In this document: piece after piece, positions 34,801-47,040 of the stretch | Numbering within the stretch: the first letter of the stretch is position 1 | Layout of the letters: every line of letters begins with the position of its first letter | Source: Dastarcus helophoroides | Lineage: Eukaryota > Arthropoda > Insecta > Coleoptera > Bothrideridae | Reading direction: 5' to 3' | NCBI GenBank assembly: GCA_028583605.1 | Contig: CM053330.1 | Span: 21,230,129 to 21,294,128 of the forward strand | DNA: 64,000 nt | Translations under genes and position numbers: made by a program | Notes under the pieces: generated by a model | What the model was told of the DNA's origin: nothing | The model's database searches: none | Seen by the model: only the letters and a program-made list of their open reading frames with translations

Positions 34801-37800
34801 CCGGACGAGGGTACGCTCGACACAGCCTCGGCGTGACGCTGCGTGTGTTCACTACCATAAAATCCGATGGAATCAAATGCCGAGTCGGCTGCCGACTCGG
34901 CGAAAACCGCTTCGTGTGTCTTTAGCCTAAGACGCACGTTTTACATTCCACAACCACCCTTGACCAAAATAATTTTTGATATCCCGGTATTAATAATATA
35001 TTCTCAAATTTTCGATTTTAAAATGTTAACATACCCGGAAATTTGAAAAAAGAGTCCAAAGCAGAAAAAATTAAGAGCTGTTTAAAAAATTGCATTTTAA
35101 AATAAAATTTCATAAATAATTATTTAGCAATTTCAAGAGAAAGAGTAGAAAATAAATTTCTATAAAAAAGCCCACATTTCGAATTTTTAGTGGGAATTGT
35201 GGACAAAAATTTAAAAAATTAAGGTTTAAACTCTGAATTATGCAAAGAAATTCAAAACAATTTTTTAAAAAAATCATAATTTAAGTATGTTATACAAAAT
35301 CCTTAAGATTTCGAATTTAAACCCAAATTTTTGATTTTAATCCCAAAAATTCGATTCCAAATTAGAATATTCAATTTTGTTTTAAGTTCTTATGGTTAAA
35401 TCCGAGATTTACGTAAACCTTAAAATTTAGAAAAACTTTAAATATTAAATTTTAGGCGAATATTTGAGGAAAAAATGAGGTATTTCGAGGTTAAACTTGA
35501 TAATTTAATAGATATCGAAATTTCAACTTTGAACTTAAATTTTATAAACAGAATTAGCAGATACCCGCGCCTTTGTCTGCCTGAAAGAAGAGAAAGAATT
35601 CTCGGATCATCTTTATTCGAAGAATGTAGAACTTTCCATTTTTTTCTTATTGAATAATTATAAATATTGAAGTAAAAAGATACAAATATCTAAAAGAATC
35701 ATTTAAATACCTCTAGAAATGAAAAAGTTATGGACCTTTGAAATTGCTCTTGTAAGAATGCGCGTGTGACGTCATTCCACGGGGGTAGAACTGCCCTTAA
35801 AACCGTTTATTAGTCGATAAAAAAAACGTGTCTCTTAGATTTCGGTCCTCTAAAACATATTGAAAAGTTAGAAAAATGCACAAGCTTTTCTTCTTGCTCA
35901 GTGATTTGTGATGCGACGATCTCGGACGGGTCAAATTACGTCACACACACAGACGATTGCGCTAGAATATGTAAATTTCAATAATTTATTTCTCAGTCAT
36001 TTATAAACGGATTTCAAAAATTTTGTCAGTGATTTATTAGTTTTGATCTATATTTTAATCGCATTACATAAAACATAGTATTAACAACATCTTCTTTTCT
36101 TCTTCTCCATTCGGTTTTTATTGTTAATTTCAAATTATTTTGATAATTTTGATAATTTTCTCTAAAATGTACACATTTTCTCGTTCGACTACCAAAATTT
36201 TAACTTTTTGTCGAAATGTTGACTTAATTTACTTTTCGAAGTTTTGACTTTTTTTCAAAATTCTAATTACTTTAAAATTCTGGCTTTTTTGTAAAATATA
36301 CTACTTTGATTTTTTTTTGAAAATTTTTGAATCTTTTCTGTCTTTTTTAAAAATGTTCTTCTTTGGAAATTTTAAAAAATTTTAAAGTTTCGTTTTTAAT
36401 GTTTCAAAAAGACTTTATCTCCAAGTTTTGAATTTTCTGAAAAATTTTTTACTTTTTTTACATTTGAAACCTTATTTTTGAAATTTTGGTCTCTTTAAAG
36501 TTCTCATCTTATTATTGAAAACGTATACCGTTTTAAAGTTTTGACTCGAAATTGCACCCTTTTTGCAAATCAGAACTGTTTTTAAGTTCGATTTTTTTTG
36601 ACATTTCAATTCTTCAAAATTTGAAATTTTTGAAGTGTCGACATTTGAAAACATCGACTCATTTGAAATGTTTGTTTTTTTTTAAATCCGAGTTTTTTCA
36701 AATTTTTGGCCTTTCCTTAAATCTTTGACTTTCTGAAAGTGATGATTTTTTGAAAAATCTTTCAACTTTATATTTTGACAATTTCGAATTTCCAATTTTT
36801 CATTTTTTTTAATTTCCATTTTTTCCTAATTTTAATTTACTTGTTAAGTTTCAAACCCTTCACAATTTCGGTTCTCTTTAAGAGTTTGATTCATTTTCGA
36901 GTTTTTTATAAATTTTTCGCACAAAATGTTGATATTTTTCCAGCTTTTTTTTTTCAAAATTTTGATTTATTTTTAAATGTGACTATGTTGAAATATTGAA
37001 AACCTCTAACCTTTGTTAAAACTTTTGAGTATTTCTCAAAGTTTTTACTTTTTTTTCAACATTTTGATTTTTTTCTAAATATGACTAATTTGCCTAGAAT
37101 GTTATTTTTTATTTCGCTTTCCCCTTTTGTTCCTAAAAAAAGGCTGGTGGGTAAAGTGTCGGACACTTTTAAGTAATTCTGTATTTATTAAAATAAAATA
37201 AATAATTAAAATGTAGATAATTTTACTGAAAAATAATATTTTGGGTTTTTTTTTCAAACAAAATAGGCTTAATTTTTAAACAATTAGGCGAGGAAGTTAG
37301 ATCTAAATAAATATCAGAAATAATTTTCTGAGGTTCGAGAACTCTTGAATACATAGTCTAGTTAAGAAAAGTAAATATAAATATAATTAAGTAAAATAAG
37401 ATTATTTTTTTCAATTTTGTCCCTATATAAGTTGGCTTAAGGTATTTAGTTTTTTGAGCAGGTATGCATAAAATTAAATAAACTTTACTGTTTTCACCTT
37501 AGATACATAACGATATAAAATACACACTGTAAGTTTGAAAAGTACCACTTTTAATACTTCAATTGTTTTATAAAATATGGAATTAGGCAAAAACACGTCA
37601 ATTTTATTTTTAAGGGGCACATCTTTTCAGCTGATTTTCAATTAAATTACATCAACCCTTGAGCTGGGGCGGAATCGACCCCTAAAATCTTAAATAGGAA
37701 GGGGGTTGAACGAAACCTCACTTGAAATGTCGTTAAATTGCCTTTTTAAGTAAAGTACTGGACCTTTGTGTTCAATAGTTTTCGAAAAATCAAGAAAAAC

Positions 37801-39982
37801 TCTTAAACAAGCTAGGTAATAAATGTAATTGTAATAAAACATAAACAAGTTGGTAAAAAGTAGTTTACGTTATTAAATTCTCAAAATGTTGTCCATTATT
37901 TTCTAAACAGTGATATAGTCTACGCTCGAATGTCTTCCTAACGTTTTGAAAAACTTGTACTTCAGTTTCTCTAGACGCAGCTGTAATTCTTCCCTTCAAT
38001 TCTTCCAAATCTCGACGCTGTGTTTTATAAATAATCGATTTAAGGTATCCCCTCAGAAAAAAGTTTAGAGGCGTTAAATTGTGTGATCGTGGTGGCCATT
38101 CGATTCCTCCTCTTCTACGAATCCATCTGCCAGGAAATCTGTTATCTAACCTTTGCCTAACCGGAACAAAGAATGTGGTGCAGCTCCATCTTCTTGGAAG
38201 CAAAGAAGATCTTGCAAAACAACATTACCAGCCTCATCAACTTGATTTTCTAAATTATCTGTTATTAAGGGGTCTATTATATCATCAAGAAGATTTAAGT
38301 AGCGCTCACCAGTTAGGTTTCCCTCAATGAATATAGGGTCCAACAACTGCATTTCTAAGTATACCAGTCCATACGTTAATTTTTTCTGGTTACTGTGAAT
38401 TATCTTCCCTAAAAAGTCGCGGATTTTCATCGCTCCAGTATCGACAATTCTGTTTGCTAACATGCCCATTAAGGAAAAACGTACACTTATCACTGAAGCA
38501 AATGTTTTTCAAAATATTTTGGTTGTTATTTAGGAAATATTAAATTTGATGCGTAATTGACATGAGAAAGGTTAGTTCATTATATTGTGCTAATTATATT
38601 TGTTTTCATTTTAGTTGACCAAATATTGGAACAAAGGCGACCTGCAACTCCTTGAAGAAATACCGAATTTAGTGGCTTGGATAGAAAAAAAAACCCATCT
38701 TAGAAAGACAAAGCTCGTTCACAAAGTGGGCCTTAATATAAATGTGCATTTTGAATCCAAATTCAAGACCGATGAGATGCCTGAGAAATCCAAAAAAGTA
38801 TATCTTAAGAAAAAATATTGCAATTCATTTTTTCAAGGAAAAAATTCTAGCTCTTTCAAGTCATATAAAAACATTCCAGAAAAAAACGACAAAAATATGA
38901 CTTTTTCATTTTTCGAAACACCTCCAAAGAGCGAGTTTAAGTTTGAACAGAAAAAGAGTGCCGAAAAAGCGTCTAAAATGGAGGAGGAGAATTCTCAAAT
39001 TGACCATTGTCTAAATAATAGTGAAGACATTAATTGTAGTAGAAAAACTGATTCTAATAAGACTGTTTTAAATAAAATTACTAAGGCTGTGACTGAGACT
39101 GAAGTTAATGTGGTAGAGGCTAGAAATATTATTAGCCATAAGCGATGTGATAAGTCAATATTTAATACAAAGATTAACCAAAATGAAGAAGTAATTCCAG
39201 ATCTAACGAATGATTGCACAAGTGACGGCAAAGCAAAAGATACAGCTTTGTCTTCTGGTACTTCAAATGCCCCAAATACTCAGAGTATCACTAAAAATAA
39301 TCAGGATGACAAGCAAGAAAAAGTAAAATTTAGTCATTCAGATACGTTAATGAGTATTAAAACTAATAAAACACGAACGGTTTTTACTTGCTCTTACTGT
39401 GAACAGATTTTTATAAGCAAGAAGTTATTAATAAAACATAAAAGGGTTCACCTATTTTGCAAGTTTTGCAAACAAAAATTTTCATCTGAAAATTCCATGG
39501 ATGATCATATATCATGCTGTCCTATTAAGCATTGTTTAACTACAAAACCTAAGGTAAGGCTGGAGGACATTGCCCTCTCTAATAAATTTAAAACATTATT
39601 TGACAACTCTACTGTAGATAAACATATTAAACAAATCAAAGTCGAATCCTCAACCGAAAATTATGATATTGATCACCTGCTGAATAGAGGAATGGTTATG
39701 TCAACTAATATTAAAAATGAACCAATTGATAACATTGAAAACGCTACCAATAATCTTGCGATAAATATAGATGACTTACATGCAGAAATTGATATAAAAC
39801 CGGATACTTCACTAGAAATAAACGATGCATTCAATGTTAATGAGAGAAATGAGGTGGTTACAGAATCCGACCCTTCTAATGAAATATTCATAAGACCGAC
39901 TTCTCAGCCTAATTTAGCTTTATTTCAAAAAATATCTCCAAGAATATGCTACTGTCAATGGTTAGGGCTAGGTTTACGGTAG
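31821..39982 (+). CDS. ZAD-type C2H2 zinc-finger protein (likely transcription factor), three coding exons
   Basis: Proposed exons are 31821-31955, 32010-32093 and 38615-39982, all joined in phase 0, giving 528 codons. Exons 1-2 form a ZAD, an N-terminal zinc-binding dimerisation module of arthropod zinc-finger factors: CCVC near residue 10, ICIQC near residue 58. Splicing the 54-bp intron (AAG|GTACAA ... TTTCAG|ATT) gives 42 residues between the Cys pairs, normal for ZADs. Intron 2 (AAG|GTATGC ... TTTTAG|TTG) is 6.5 kb and holds a mariner and a second transposase fragment on the other strand. Exon 3 is Lys/Asn-rich, with one classical finger (CSYCEQIFISKKLLIKHKRVH) and a following C2HC finger (CKFCKQKF...HISCC). 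Most ZAD proteins carry longer finger arrays, so a further 3' exon or a different end is possible; the stop at 39980-39982 is in a poorly defined context. It probably acts in the nucleus as a DNA-binding regulator; the target is unknown. Confidence 0.82.
32933..33969 (+). pseudogene. Mariner-like transposase (frameshift and nonsense)
   Basis: The N-terminus (from ATG 32933) reads FRTGAPVNGNWQYSQRLCLD and then shifts frame near 33045. The second frame continues with GAGRPRVRTEEVV and HPYKMQAYQALLPADHPRR. Part of the expected helix-turn-helix linker seems missing at EEEPYGTCQK. The catalytic region keeps FFSDEAWFH (first Asp), FQHDGATIHT (second Asp) and TIMDYFIF (third Asp, DD(n)D type). A TGA at 33442-33444 replaces a Trp codon; the frame resumes as SNDNPYVFTES. 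The segment SPCL has Cys where Asp is usual. The end is at a TAA at 33967-33969. Confidence 0.9.
34113..34927. mobile_element. TAA-flanked MITE inserted in the mariner's right inverted repeat
   Basis: The ends are GGGTAAAGACACACGAAGCG and, inverted, GGCTAAAGACACACGAAGCG; the inverted repeats continue through GGTTTTCGCCGAGTCGGC. TAA trinucleotides flank it exactly (34110-34112 and 34928-34930), a PIF/Harbinger-type 3-bp duplication. Internal palindromes (GCCGAGTCGGC) add hairpins. No coding capacity was seen. Removing it restores the mariner repeat. Confidence 0.92.
34988..37480. repeat. Quasi-repetitive A/T-rich intronic DNA
   Basis: Mostly loose reiterations of TTTTGAAAATTT, TTTCGACTTTTT-like words (34990-35460 and 36100-37140). 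Between them (35690-36060) lies a stretch with TGACGTCA at 35767-35774 and a partly mirrored TTACGTCACAC near 35928, possibly an eroded small element. No coding frame is supported. It lies inside intron 2 of the ZAD gene. Confidence 0.6.
37865..38510 (-). pseudogene. Tc1/mariner-superfamily transposase fragment in the ZAD intron
   Basis: On the minus strand, in three changing frames: SDKCTFFLNGHV and CRYWSDENPRLF (first Asp region) near 38500-38420; GNLTGERYLNLLDDIIDPLI and FQEDGAAPH (second Asp region) near 38320-38180; WPPRSHNLTPLNFFLRGYLK (third acid region) near 38110-38040; then FERRLYHCLENNGQHFENL at the C-terminus. The third catalytic Asp is Asn (PLNFF). At least two frameshifts are present. 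N-terminal DNA-binding domain and ends were not located. Confidence 0.87.
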
Positions 39983-41400
39983 TAGTATTATTAATAGCAT
40001 TAATCTGTATCTATGTTTAATTATCCATTTAGTGGCAGTGTTTCCCAACTGGTGTGTTGCGACATACTAGTGTATCGGGGGAAGTTCCCAGGCGTGTCGG
40101 CAAATTGTGAGATATGAGATATGAAAAAATTTCAAATATATAACCTTTTTTTTAAATCATAAAAATTTGTAGATTATGAGGACTTTGTTTGGTCATCAAA
40201 CCTTGAGATCATGGGGTGGTTTTTCTTCAGGTTGCATTCATGAGATTATGAGAACGTTTTTTTTTTTGTCAAAAAATTGTTAGACGACTAATGTGCATCG
40301 CCTTTTTTACACAATACCAAAAATGTGTCGCTTCCAAAAAAACACTGTTAAAATTTTGAAAGAACTTCTTTTCTTGTATGTAACACATATGGTGAAGTAT
40401 GTTTTTTAAACAGTTGTAAAACCTGTTGGTTCCTATATTTATAAGATTTAGAAGACTGTATACTTTTGGTTTAGAAACTGAAAGCCTTCGTTCAAACTAT
40501 TTGCTACAAGCAAGTTTTTAAATTTCTTGAATTGACTGATTAATTTATTTGTTTTAATGTGCTGCCTATCAAATCTGCTTTCTTTAATGAAATTAATTGT
40601 GAAGTATCTTCTTTGGACTAAAGGGTTATTTATAAAACCCTATAAGTATCGTCATATTTGAAAAGAAAAACTATCAAAATATACGAAGTTATCCTGTAAG
40701 TTCCATTTCAAATAATAAAGTTTTATTTCGGGCACAGTTTTAAAAACACCCTATATAATCTTGAATACACGGAAAATATGACAAAAGAACAAAACAAAAT
40801 TTACGGCTTCGAGAGATGTTTTAGAAAACAATTGAAACAACAATTGAATGCATTAATTTATGGGCGCAATACACGTGTATTGGGAGTATATTTAACACTG
40901 CTATTTGTCAGTTCCCTAATTTCTTCGTAATCGAAAGCTGTCTAAATCAGAAAAGGACAAAACACACGGTACTGCGAGAGATTAGCATATGAAAAACTGG
41001 TTTAGTAATATTTTACTCGATATTACTTAAAAGTAGAATTTTGTCTCTTTAAGAAAAAATGGTGACAAAAGAAGTTTTTATATTTTTCATGTAAAATTGG
41101 TGTTACCGTTGCACTTTTCAAAATACGGGAAATTTCATTCCAAATACGGATTTACCAAAATAAGAAAGAACTCATAAAATAGGGAGATCTGGCAACTATC
41201 ACCGCAGCCGAGAGGAGAGGGAGTCGTGCCCACGGATTATAAAATAAGGATAATGCATTCCCTATATTGGCCATGTATAAAAATTTGATGGAAATGTGTC
41301 TAGAAAGTAAAGCAGCTCCGATTATTTCTTTTCTCTCTCTATAGTTTTTGTAGCTGTAAACAGGACTTCCCAAATGTCATCCATTTTAGGTATGAACTTA
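39983..41400. other. Downstream flank of the ZAD gene, no further gene recognised
   Basis: Possible 3' UTR or downstream intron. An AATAAA lies near 40718. I found no further C2H2 finger here. Several words such as CACCCTATATA near 40750 resemble mobile-element ends, without a matching partner. Confidence 0.35.
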
Positions 41401-41421
41401 TTTTCCAATATTATGCTAATT

Positions 41422-42465
41422 TTATGCCTCTTTTTTATTTTTGGAACAAGTCTTGTATTTATTGAGAACGATTAATCGATCAGCTAGCTTGTTTCTGATG
41501 AATCTCATGAGAGCATTTACTGCTTTTTCTAGTCTCTTGACACTTTTACCTTGCAAGCAGACATACTTGATTGTTTGACGAATTCTCTCTACATGCATAT
41601 TTGCATTAAATCTGCAGTGCAATCTATAGCAATAAACCTAAGCATCAATTTTATTTATCTATAATTATCTCTAAGGTATTTGCCAAGATTGGCAGTGTCT
41701 GTATCTTTCAGGGTTTCCATTAAAAAACTAATCAACATAGTTTCGAAAGCAAAAGGATCCATTTCCTAAGATGAGATATTTTCAAAAATTTACATACCAC
41801 CACCTGTGAGTGAAGAAAATACCATATAACTAATTAATGAAAGTTGTAATTGGCATGGTCAATGCACAACATTTTTGTTTGTGGTATTATAGAAATAATA
41901 AATAATAAAATTCAATTATGAAGAAAAAGTTGGTTTGATTTGTTTAATATTATATCATATTAAATTAATCAAACCAGCTTTTTCTTCTTTATTAAATTTT
42001 TTCTCTGAGCCCTTTCTACATGCCATTGTGCAGTATAAACTGAAAAAGAAAAATATAATAAAAAATAAAAATTATTATTGTCATAAATTAAGGAAGTGGA
42101 ACTGCTGACATCATTTTTGACTAAGCATTGTAGTAAATTTTTGATATGAAATTATCTGCCTGAACAAGGAGCTTTCTTTTCAATAATGATGACCTTGACT
42201 GATCATTGTTGTATTGATTTAAATATTTCTTCAAGCTTTGAAGCAAGTTCTTGTCGCTGTATAGGTGGCCTAATTCTTTCTGGTGTGCAACGTTTGTTTT
42301 TACAAACTTAGCTGAACATATATCATTATTGTCACACGTAAGCTTTACTGAAGCAGGACAGTATCCGTTGATTTTGTTGCTTCCTTGGATTTTAATGTGC
42401 CTCATCCCTTTACTTTTTGACTTGTAAATACCAGAGCAATAACATTCCTTTCTCTTTGACTAATG
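41422..42465 (-). pseudogene. Mutator-like (MULE) transposase fragments
   Basis: On the minus strand 42465-42121 reads ECYCSGIYKSKSKGMRHIKI, then QGSNKINGYCPASVKLTC and NVAHQKELGHLYSDKNLLQS. This matches the N-terminal zinc-binding region of MULE-type transposases found in invertebrate genomes (CxC, KxQGSxKI, CPAxIK, H-xxELGHL). At 41622-41422 the segment KYVCLQGKSVKRLEKAVNAL followed by FIRNKLADRLIVLNK resembles their C-terminal part. The catalytic core between them is missing. Assignment is from motif recognition; the family name needs a profile search. Confidence 0.5.
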
Positions 42466-45400
42466 TTGATTTAGTTGGTTTTTACATAATGCTTTTCCAA
42501 AAGGCAAATTTAGCAGTGGTATTAAACCGTATTGTGCTAGATTATATTTGAATGTCTTTTTTTAACAAAGTAACTGTGAAATCTGTAACAGTAGAAGGAA
42601 ATATATAAATAAATATATATAATATAATATATAAATAAATCGCAACAAAATGTGCGAAGTCCAAGTCAATTTGTCAAGCTCTGGGAAAAAACACGAATTA
42701 TTGAAAAGGAGTTTGGTATTATGTAAAAGATCGTCTGTTAAACGTATTATTAAGTATGGTTGGCGTTTTTTTTGCGATAAAATGTTACTGTGCAACGACT
42801 TCACTAAAATGGTCATAAAATTGACCAGAATCGGAGTATTTCAAAAAATAAAAAAGTTGCACTCAGTAAGTGTTAGTCTTTTTAATAAATATCTAAATTG
42901 TGTTTATGCAGATTCGTATTTTTTTTGCGACACACTCAGTAACAAATATTTTTGAGACCATCTGTATAAAAATTGATAGTATCTGCAACATTTTTGACTC
43001 GACTACCTAAAAGCATATACATTACTGTGTTGTTAGTGAGAATTTAATATAAAACTAACCCACTAATAACAAAATAAATCAACCAAATAAACTGTGGACA
43101 TTTTTTGTCTATCGTGTAGATATTTTAATTCAATTGCTCCCGGTGACATCAGCTACCCGCTAAATTTTCAAAATTGTCGAAGGCTTACTTTTTCAGAAAA
43201 CGACTGATAGAGTTCATCACGGGCTGACCTGTATACTTCTTTACTATTTATGTAATGTTTTTATCTAAGGTTCTGTTTTTTTTTTTTGTAAAATTTGTGT
43301 ACGGGGTTCGTTTTCTTAATGGATACCTCCATTTTTATCTTTATTTTTGAAAGATTCAGATAATTGAAAAGCTCTGTATTATGTATTTACAATAAAATTA
43401 AAACAGCTTAAAAACCAGTAATGTAATTATAAAACAGGCGCATATATTTGTAATCAGAACGATTGGTGGAATTCAAATCTATCAATATATACAGGTCTTT
43501 CATTTAAAAAAAACTGACTTTTGCGTGCCTTGTATACTTACAACGCTACTGTCAATTCATTAGCAGGAATGAAATCTATATGAAAAACTGTAAAAGGCCA
43601 GCTTTTTAATTTTTTGAATCTGTCAACAATAAGGATTAAAATAGGGGGTACCCATTAATAAAACTAACCTGTACATACAGAATGTGTTTAATCTTAAAAT
43701 TGATTCTGGACTATTGATAATACTGCTGCTGACTAAATTCTACATATATGTAATACTTCTATTGGCTAGTTCCTCGTTTCTTATGGGAAAGACTTCTCTT
43801 TCTCGCTGACCTTCACACGAATTAATCAGTCGCAATGCGCAAGTGTTATAAATCAGATGTGCACGGTCAAACATAATAACCCGCGCGTAGCGATTGGTTC
43901 ATTTCGTTCATTCATGCGCAATACTCGCTATTTATCCATGTTCCATCTTTATCGGATTTGGTCAGAACAAACTCGCGAAGAGAATAGGGAGCTGGCCATA
44001 TAGAAGTATTACATATATGAAATTCTATTACATGTTTCATTTATATAGTGTGTGTATCCTATTGTAATTATTATTATTTAATTATAACGTTTGTTCCTTC
44101 AGTTTTATTTATACATATTATGTAAATATTAATAAAAAAAAGTCATTACGGATAACGTTGGGAACACTAAAATCTTTCATTGTATTGCATATTTTATATT
44201 ATTATAATCCGAAGTAATAAAAAAAGGAAGATTATACGTTTATAAATTTTGTTTATTTAATTAATCCCTAACAACTCAAGCCTTAAAAATCAGGAGGGTT
44301 ATTCAATATAATCGAAGCTTTTGGAGTATACAACTTGCAACAGTGTTGAATGTACTAGAGCTTAATTAGGAAATAAAAATGCTCCTGGCAATTAGTTTCG
44401 TGTTTCGAATTTTGCCATGTGCAACTTGCAATATGTTAGTGCAAAACTTCTTAAAAATTTCTCAACTTATCTACACTAATATTATAATAAAGGGAAAAGT
44501 GACAGATGAAAGACAACAGATATTTGGAAGATTTAAAAAATCCCTAAGGGGCTAATAAGTGATGCCACTTTTTTCAATCCCTATGGGTTAAACGGAGTAT
44601 CGAAGTTTGTGCAAAAAAATTTAAAAAAGCGTTTCATAACCCAAAACTCTGTAAAAAATATATGAAAGAAATAACTGAATATCTACTTAGTCGATTTTAG
44701 AAATTCTCTGAGGGGATTAATCTACACTAATCGATATATCTGTATTACAGAAAAAAAAATTCAGATCAAAATAAACATATGGAGAAAAAAACACCAAAAA
44801 TTGACAAGAAAAAAATCAAAACTATAAAAAGAATATGATAAAAAATTCTTTTTAATTAGTAAAAATTTCTGAAAACTACCAATTTCAAGCTAAAATTAAA
44901 GATTTCAAGAAAAAACGTGGAATTTTGAAAACTAAAAAGTACGTAAAAAGACCTCTTTTTTCAAATAATTGACATTTTTAACCCTTACTGTGCGGAATTT
45001 TTAATATCCCTTGTTGTATCTATCGTTATTAGGGTTTAATAGTTATGAATCTATCTTTCTCGAAATTGTTAGTTCTTCAAATTTTTTTTTTAAGATAGCA
45101 AACGGTAAACTTTAAAGTAATTTTTTTTAAATCTAAACTTCCGACTTTGTTCACCAAATTTTCAATATAGTGAAAACTTTTCTGATCAGAGTAGATTTGT
45201 AGAAAAAAAAGTTGTGAATAGCAAAATTTTTACAAAATACTCGAATGTTTTGAGAAAATAGATTTCCCGATAATTACAGTGATATGTTTTAAATCTAAAA
45301 ATGAGGAATTTTATTATCAAAAATATTTTTTAGAAAATTTTAAATTACAGTTTTGTCTGACATTTCTGTATTTTTTTAAATGCTCAGTTAAAATTTTTGA

Positions 45401-46250
45401 TTTTTTATTTCAAATTTAAGTTGGAGTTGAAATTTTGAAATAATCATCAAAATCTTAATGTTAAACTCAAACTTTAGGAAAACCACAATATTTTTAGAAA
45501 AAAAAAGGTTGAAGTGAAAATATCGGGTTTCTTAAATTAATTTTCTTTTTTTTAATGAGAAATTTAAAGTAAATTTTTGCTTTTTTTTCTAGATTTTCTT
45601 TTTCAAAATTTAAATTATTTTTTTTAGTTTAAAATTAAGCTTTACACTTTGTTAGGGAAATTTTAAGTAAAATCTCAGAAATTTGAATAGTTTTTTTGAA
45701 TATTATTCTAGGAAAAAATGTCCAGAAAAGAATCGAAATTTAGAGATCAAATATAAAATTTTTTATGTTTATTTAAAGCTTCGCCACTTGAAAGTAGAAT
45801 TATTAGACTTTAAAATTAAACTTTCAATTTTTTTTGAATTGTTGGTGTAAAGTTAAATGTTGTGGATAAGTCAAAATTTCGAAATGTAAATAGCAATTTC
45901 AAAGTGTCAAAAAAACGTGGAAAAATATTAAAATTTTGTGAGATAGACATTTTTTAAAACAAATTTCTAAAAAGTGGACAATTCAGATTTAAACTGGATA
46001 TATCGAAAGAAACAGAAGAAATTACAAGAAATTGCAATTTCTGCTTCTTCCTTAAAATTTGAAACTCAAGTTTCGAATTAGTCTTTTTAGTTGAATTTTT
46101 CGACTTTAACAAAAACTTTCGATTTTGTTCCTGAAATTGGGAATATAAAATCAACATTTGATAATTTGGAGAAAAAAGTCGAAATTTTTGGAAACAATTC
46201 AAAAGATTGAAAATAAAAATTGGCCATATCAGTCTACTGAACGGATATAA
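42466..46250. other. Intergenic DNA, no gene recognised
   Basis: An open frame at 42650-42955 has no motif. Near 43975-44025 there is a short match to 6585-6640. At 44470 TCTACACTAATATTATAA resembles a common insect mobile-element terminal sequence. From 44720 to 46200 the DNA has the quasi-repetitive AAATTTT/GAAATTT texture. No coding gene is supported. Confidence 0.45.
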
Positions 46251-46265
46251 CGTAAGCCGCGCCGT

Positions 46266-46316
46266 GATTGGTCGATTTCATATCCACACTAGTGCGGATA
46301 TGAAGTTGACCATCAC
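46266..46316. repeat. Hairpin-forming palindrome
   Basis: The core TTCATATCCACACTAGTG and its mirror CACTAGTG...GGATATGAA form a near-perfect palindrome centred on CTAG near 46290. The flanks GTGATTGGTC and GACCATCAC extend the stem to about 22 bp with a few mismatches. It could be a small foldback element or a binding site. Confidence 0.75.
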
Positions 46317-46562
46317 CGCGTGCGATAAGGACAAATGTCATTTTTTGACTGAAAATTATACTATAGAATCTGTCAAACTGACCTATTTATCAAAGAAAAT
46401 ATTTAAAATGAGTGCTATAAAAAGAATCAATAAACTGCATCCCAGCTGACATTTCTGAAGCTGCAACTGAAATGTGCAGTAGATATTCTAATCTAAACGC
46501 ACTTAGGGTGCGTTTAGATTAGACACTTTATTCCGTACATTTCTCTCTGACATAAAAATATA

Positions 46563-47040
46563 TACAGGGTGTCCCGTATCGTCATGTTCAAATTTTGGAA
46601 ACATGAACTAGACTTAATTACAAGACTAAAAAAACCCAAAAGTTGTAGGTCGATCTTTTTTTGTTTAAAAGTTAGAGGCCTATGAAATTAAATCAAAATC
46701 AAGTAAGTAAAAAAAATTATTTAAATAATAACCCAATTTTTTATTTAAAAATTACAATTGAATCCTTGTTGAATGCAGGCTTCTGCGCGTAATGGACAAA
46801 GTGGCTGAATACGTTCAATTTCTTCTTCTCTCGTGTTTGAAACTTTACTGTAAACATATCCTCAGAAATAAAAATCTAGAGGGCTATAGTCAGGGGATCT
46901 AGGTGGCCACGCATCAGGACCCCCCCCCCCCGCTACCATTCAATCCAATGTGGATAATTGTTACTGAGAAAGTTTCGAACATGTATTACAAAATGTGGTG
47001 GTGTGCCGTCAATTTGAAACCACATATCCCTTCTCAATAG
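46563..47040 (-). pseudogene. Tc1/mariner-superfamily remnant
   Basis: It starts with TACAGGGTGTCCCGTATCGT at 46563, a typical terminal sequence of insect mariner-type elements. On the minus strand, 47035-46940 reads WFQIDGTPPHFVIHVRNFLS (second catalytic Asp). About 46909-46865 reads WPPRSPDYSPLDFYF (third Asp). A poly-C run at 46920-46933 lies between them and disrupts the frame. The remaining C-terminus (VSNTREEEIERI) is in another frame. The opposite end of the element was not found. Confidence 0.8.

Larger units (their letters stand above)
32792..34987 (+). mobile_element. Mariner-like transposon in intron 2 of the ZAD gene, interrupted by a MITE
   Basis: Inverted repeats start CCGGGATATCAAAAATTAT and extend at least 65 bp with only a few mismatches. 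TA flanks both ends (32790-32791 and 34988-34989), the mariner target. Total length is 2196 bp; removing the inner MITE and one TAA copy leaves about 1378 bp, a normal mariner size. The transposase is in the same orientation as the host gene. Confidence 0.93.

Noticed and set aside
42650..42955. 101-codon open frame beginning MCEVQVNL
   Set aside because: No family motif recognised and the composition drifts to low complexity. It overlaps an equally long frame on the other strand.
44470..44720. Helitron-type terminus at TCTACACTAATATTATAA
   Set aside because: The word resembles common insect element ends, but no hairpin plus CTRR terminus or Rep/helicase sequence was found to complete the case.
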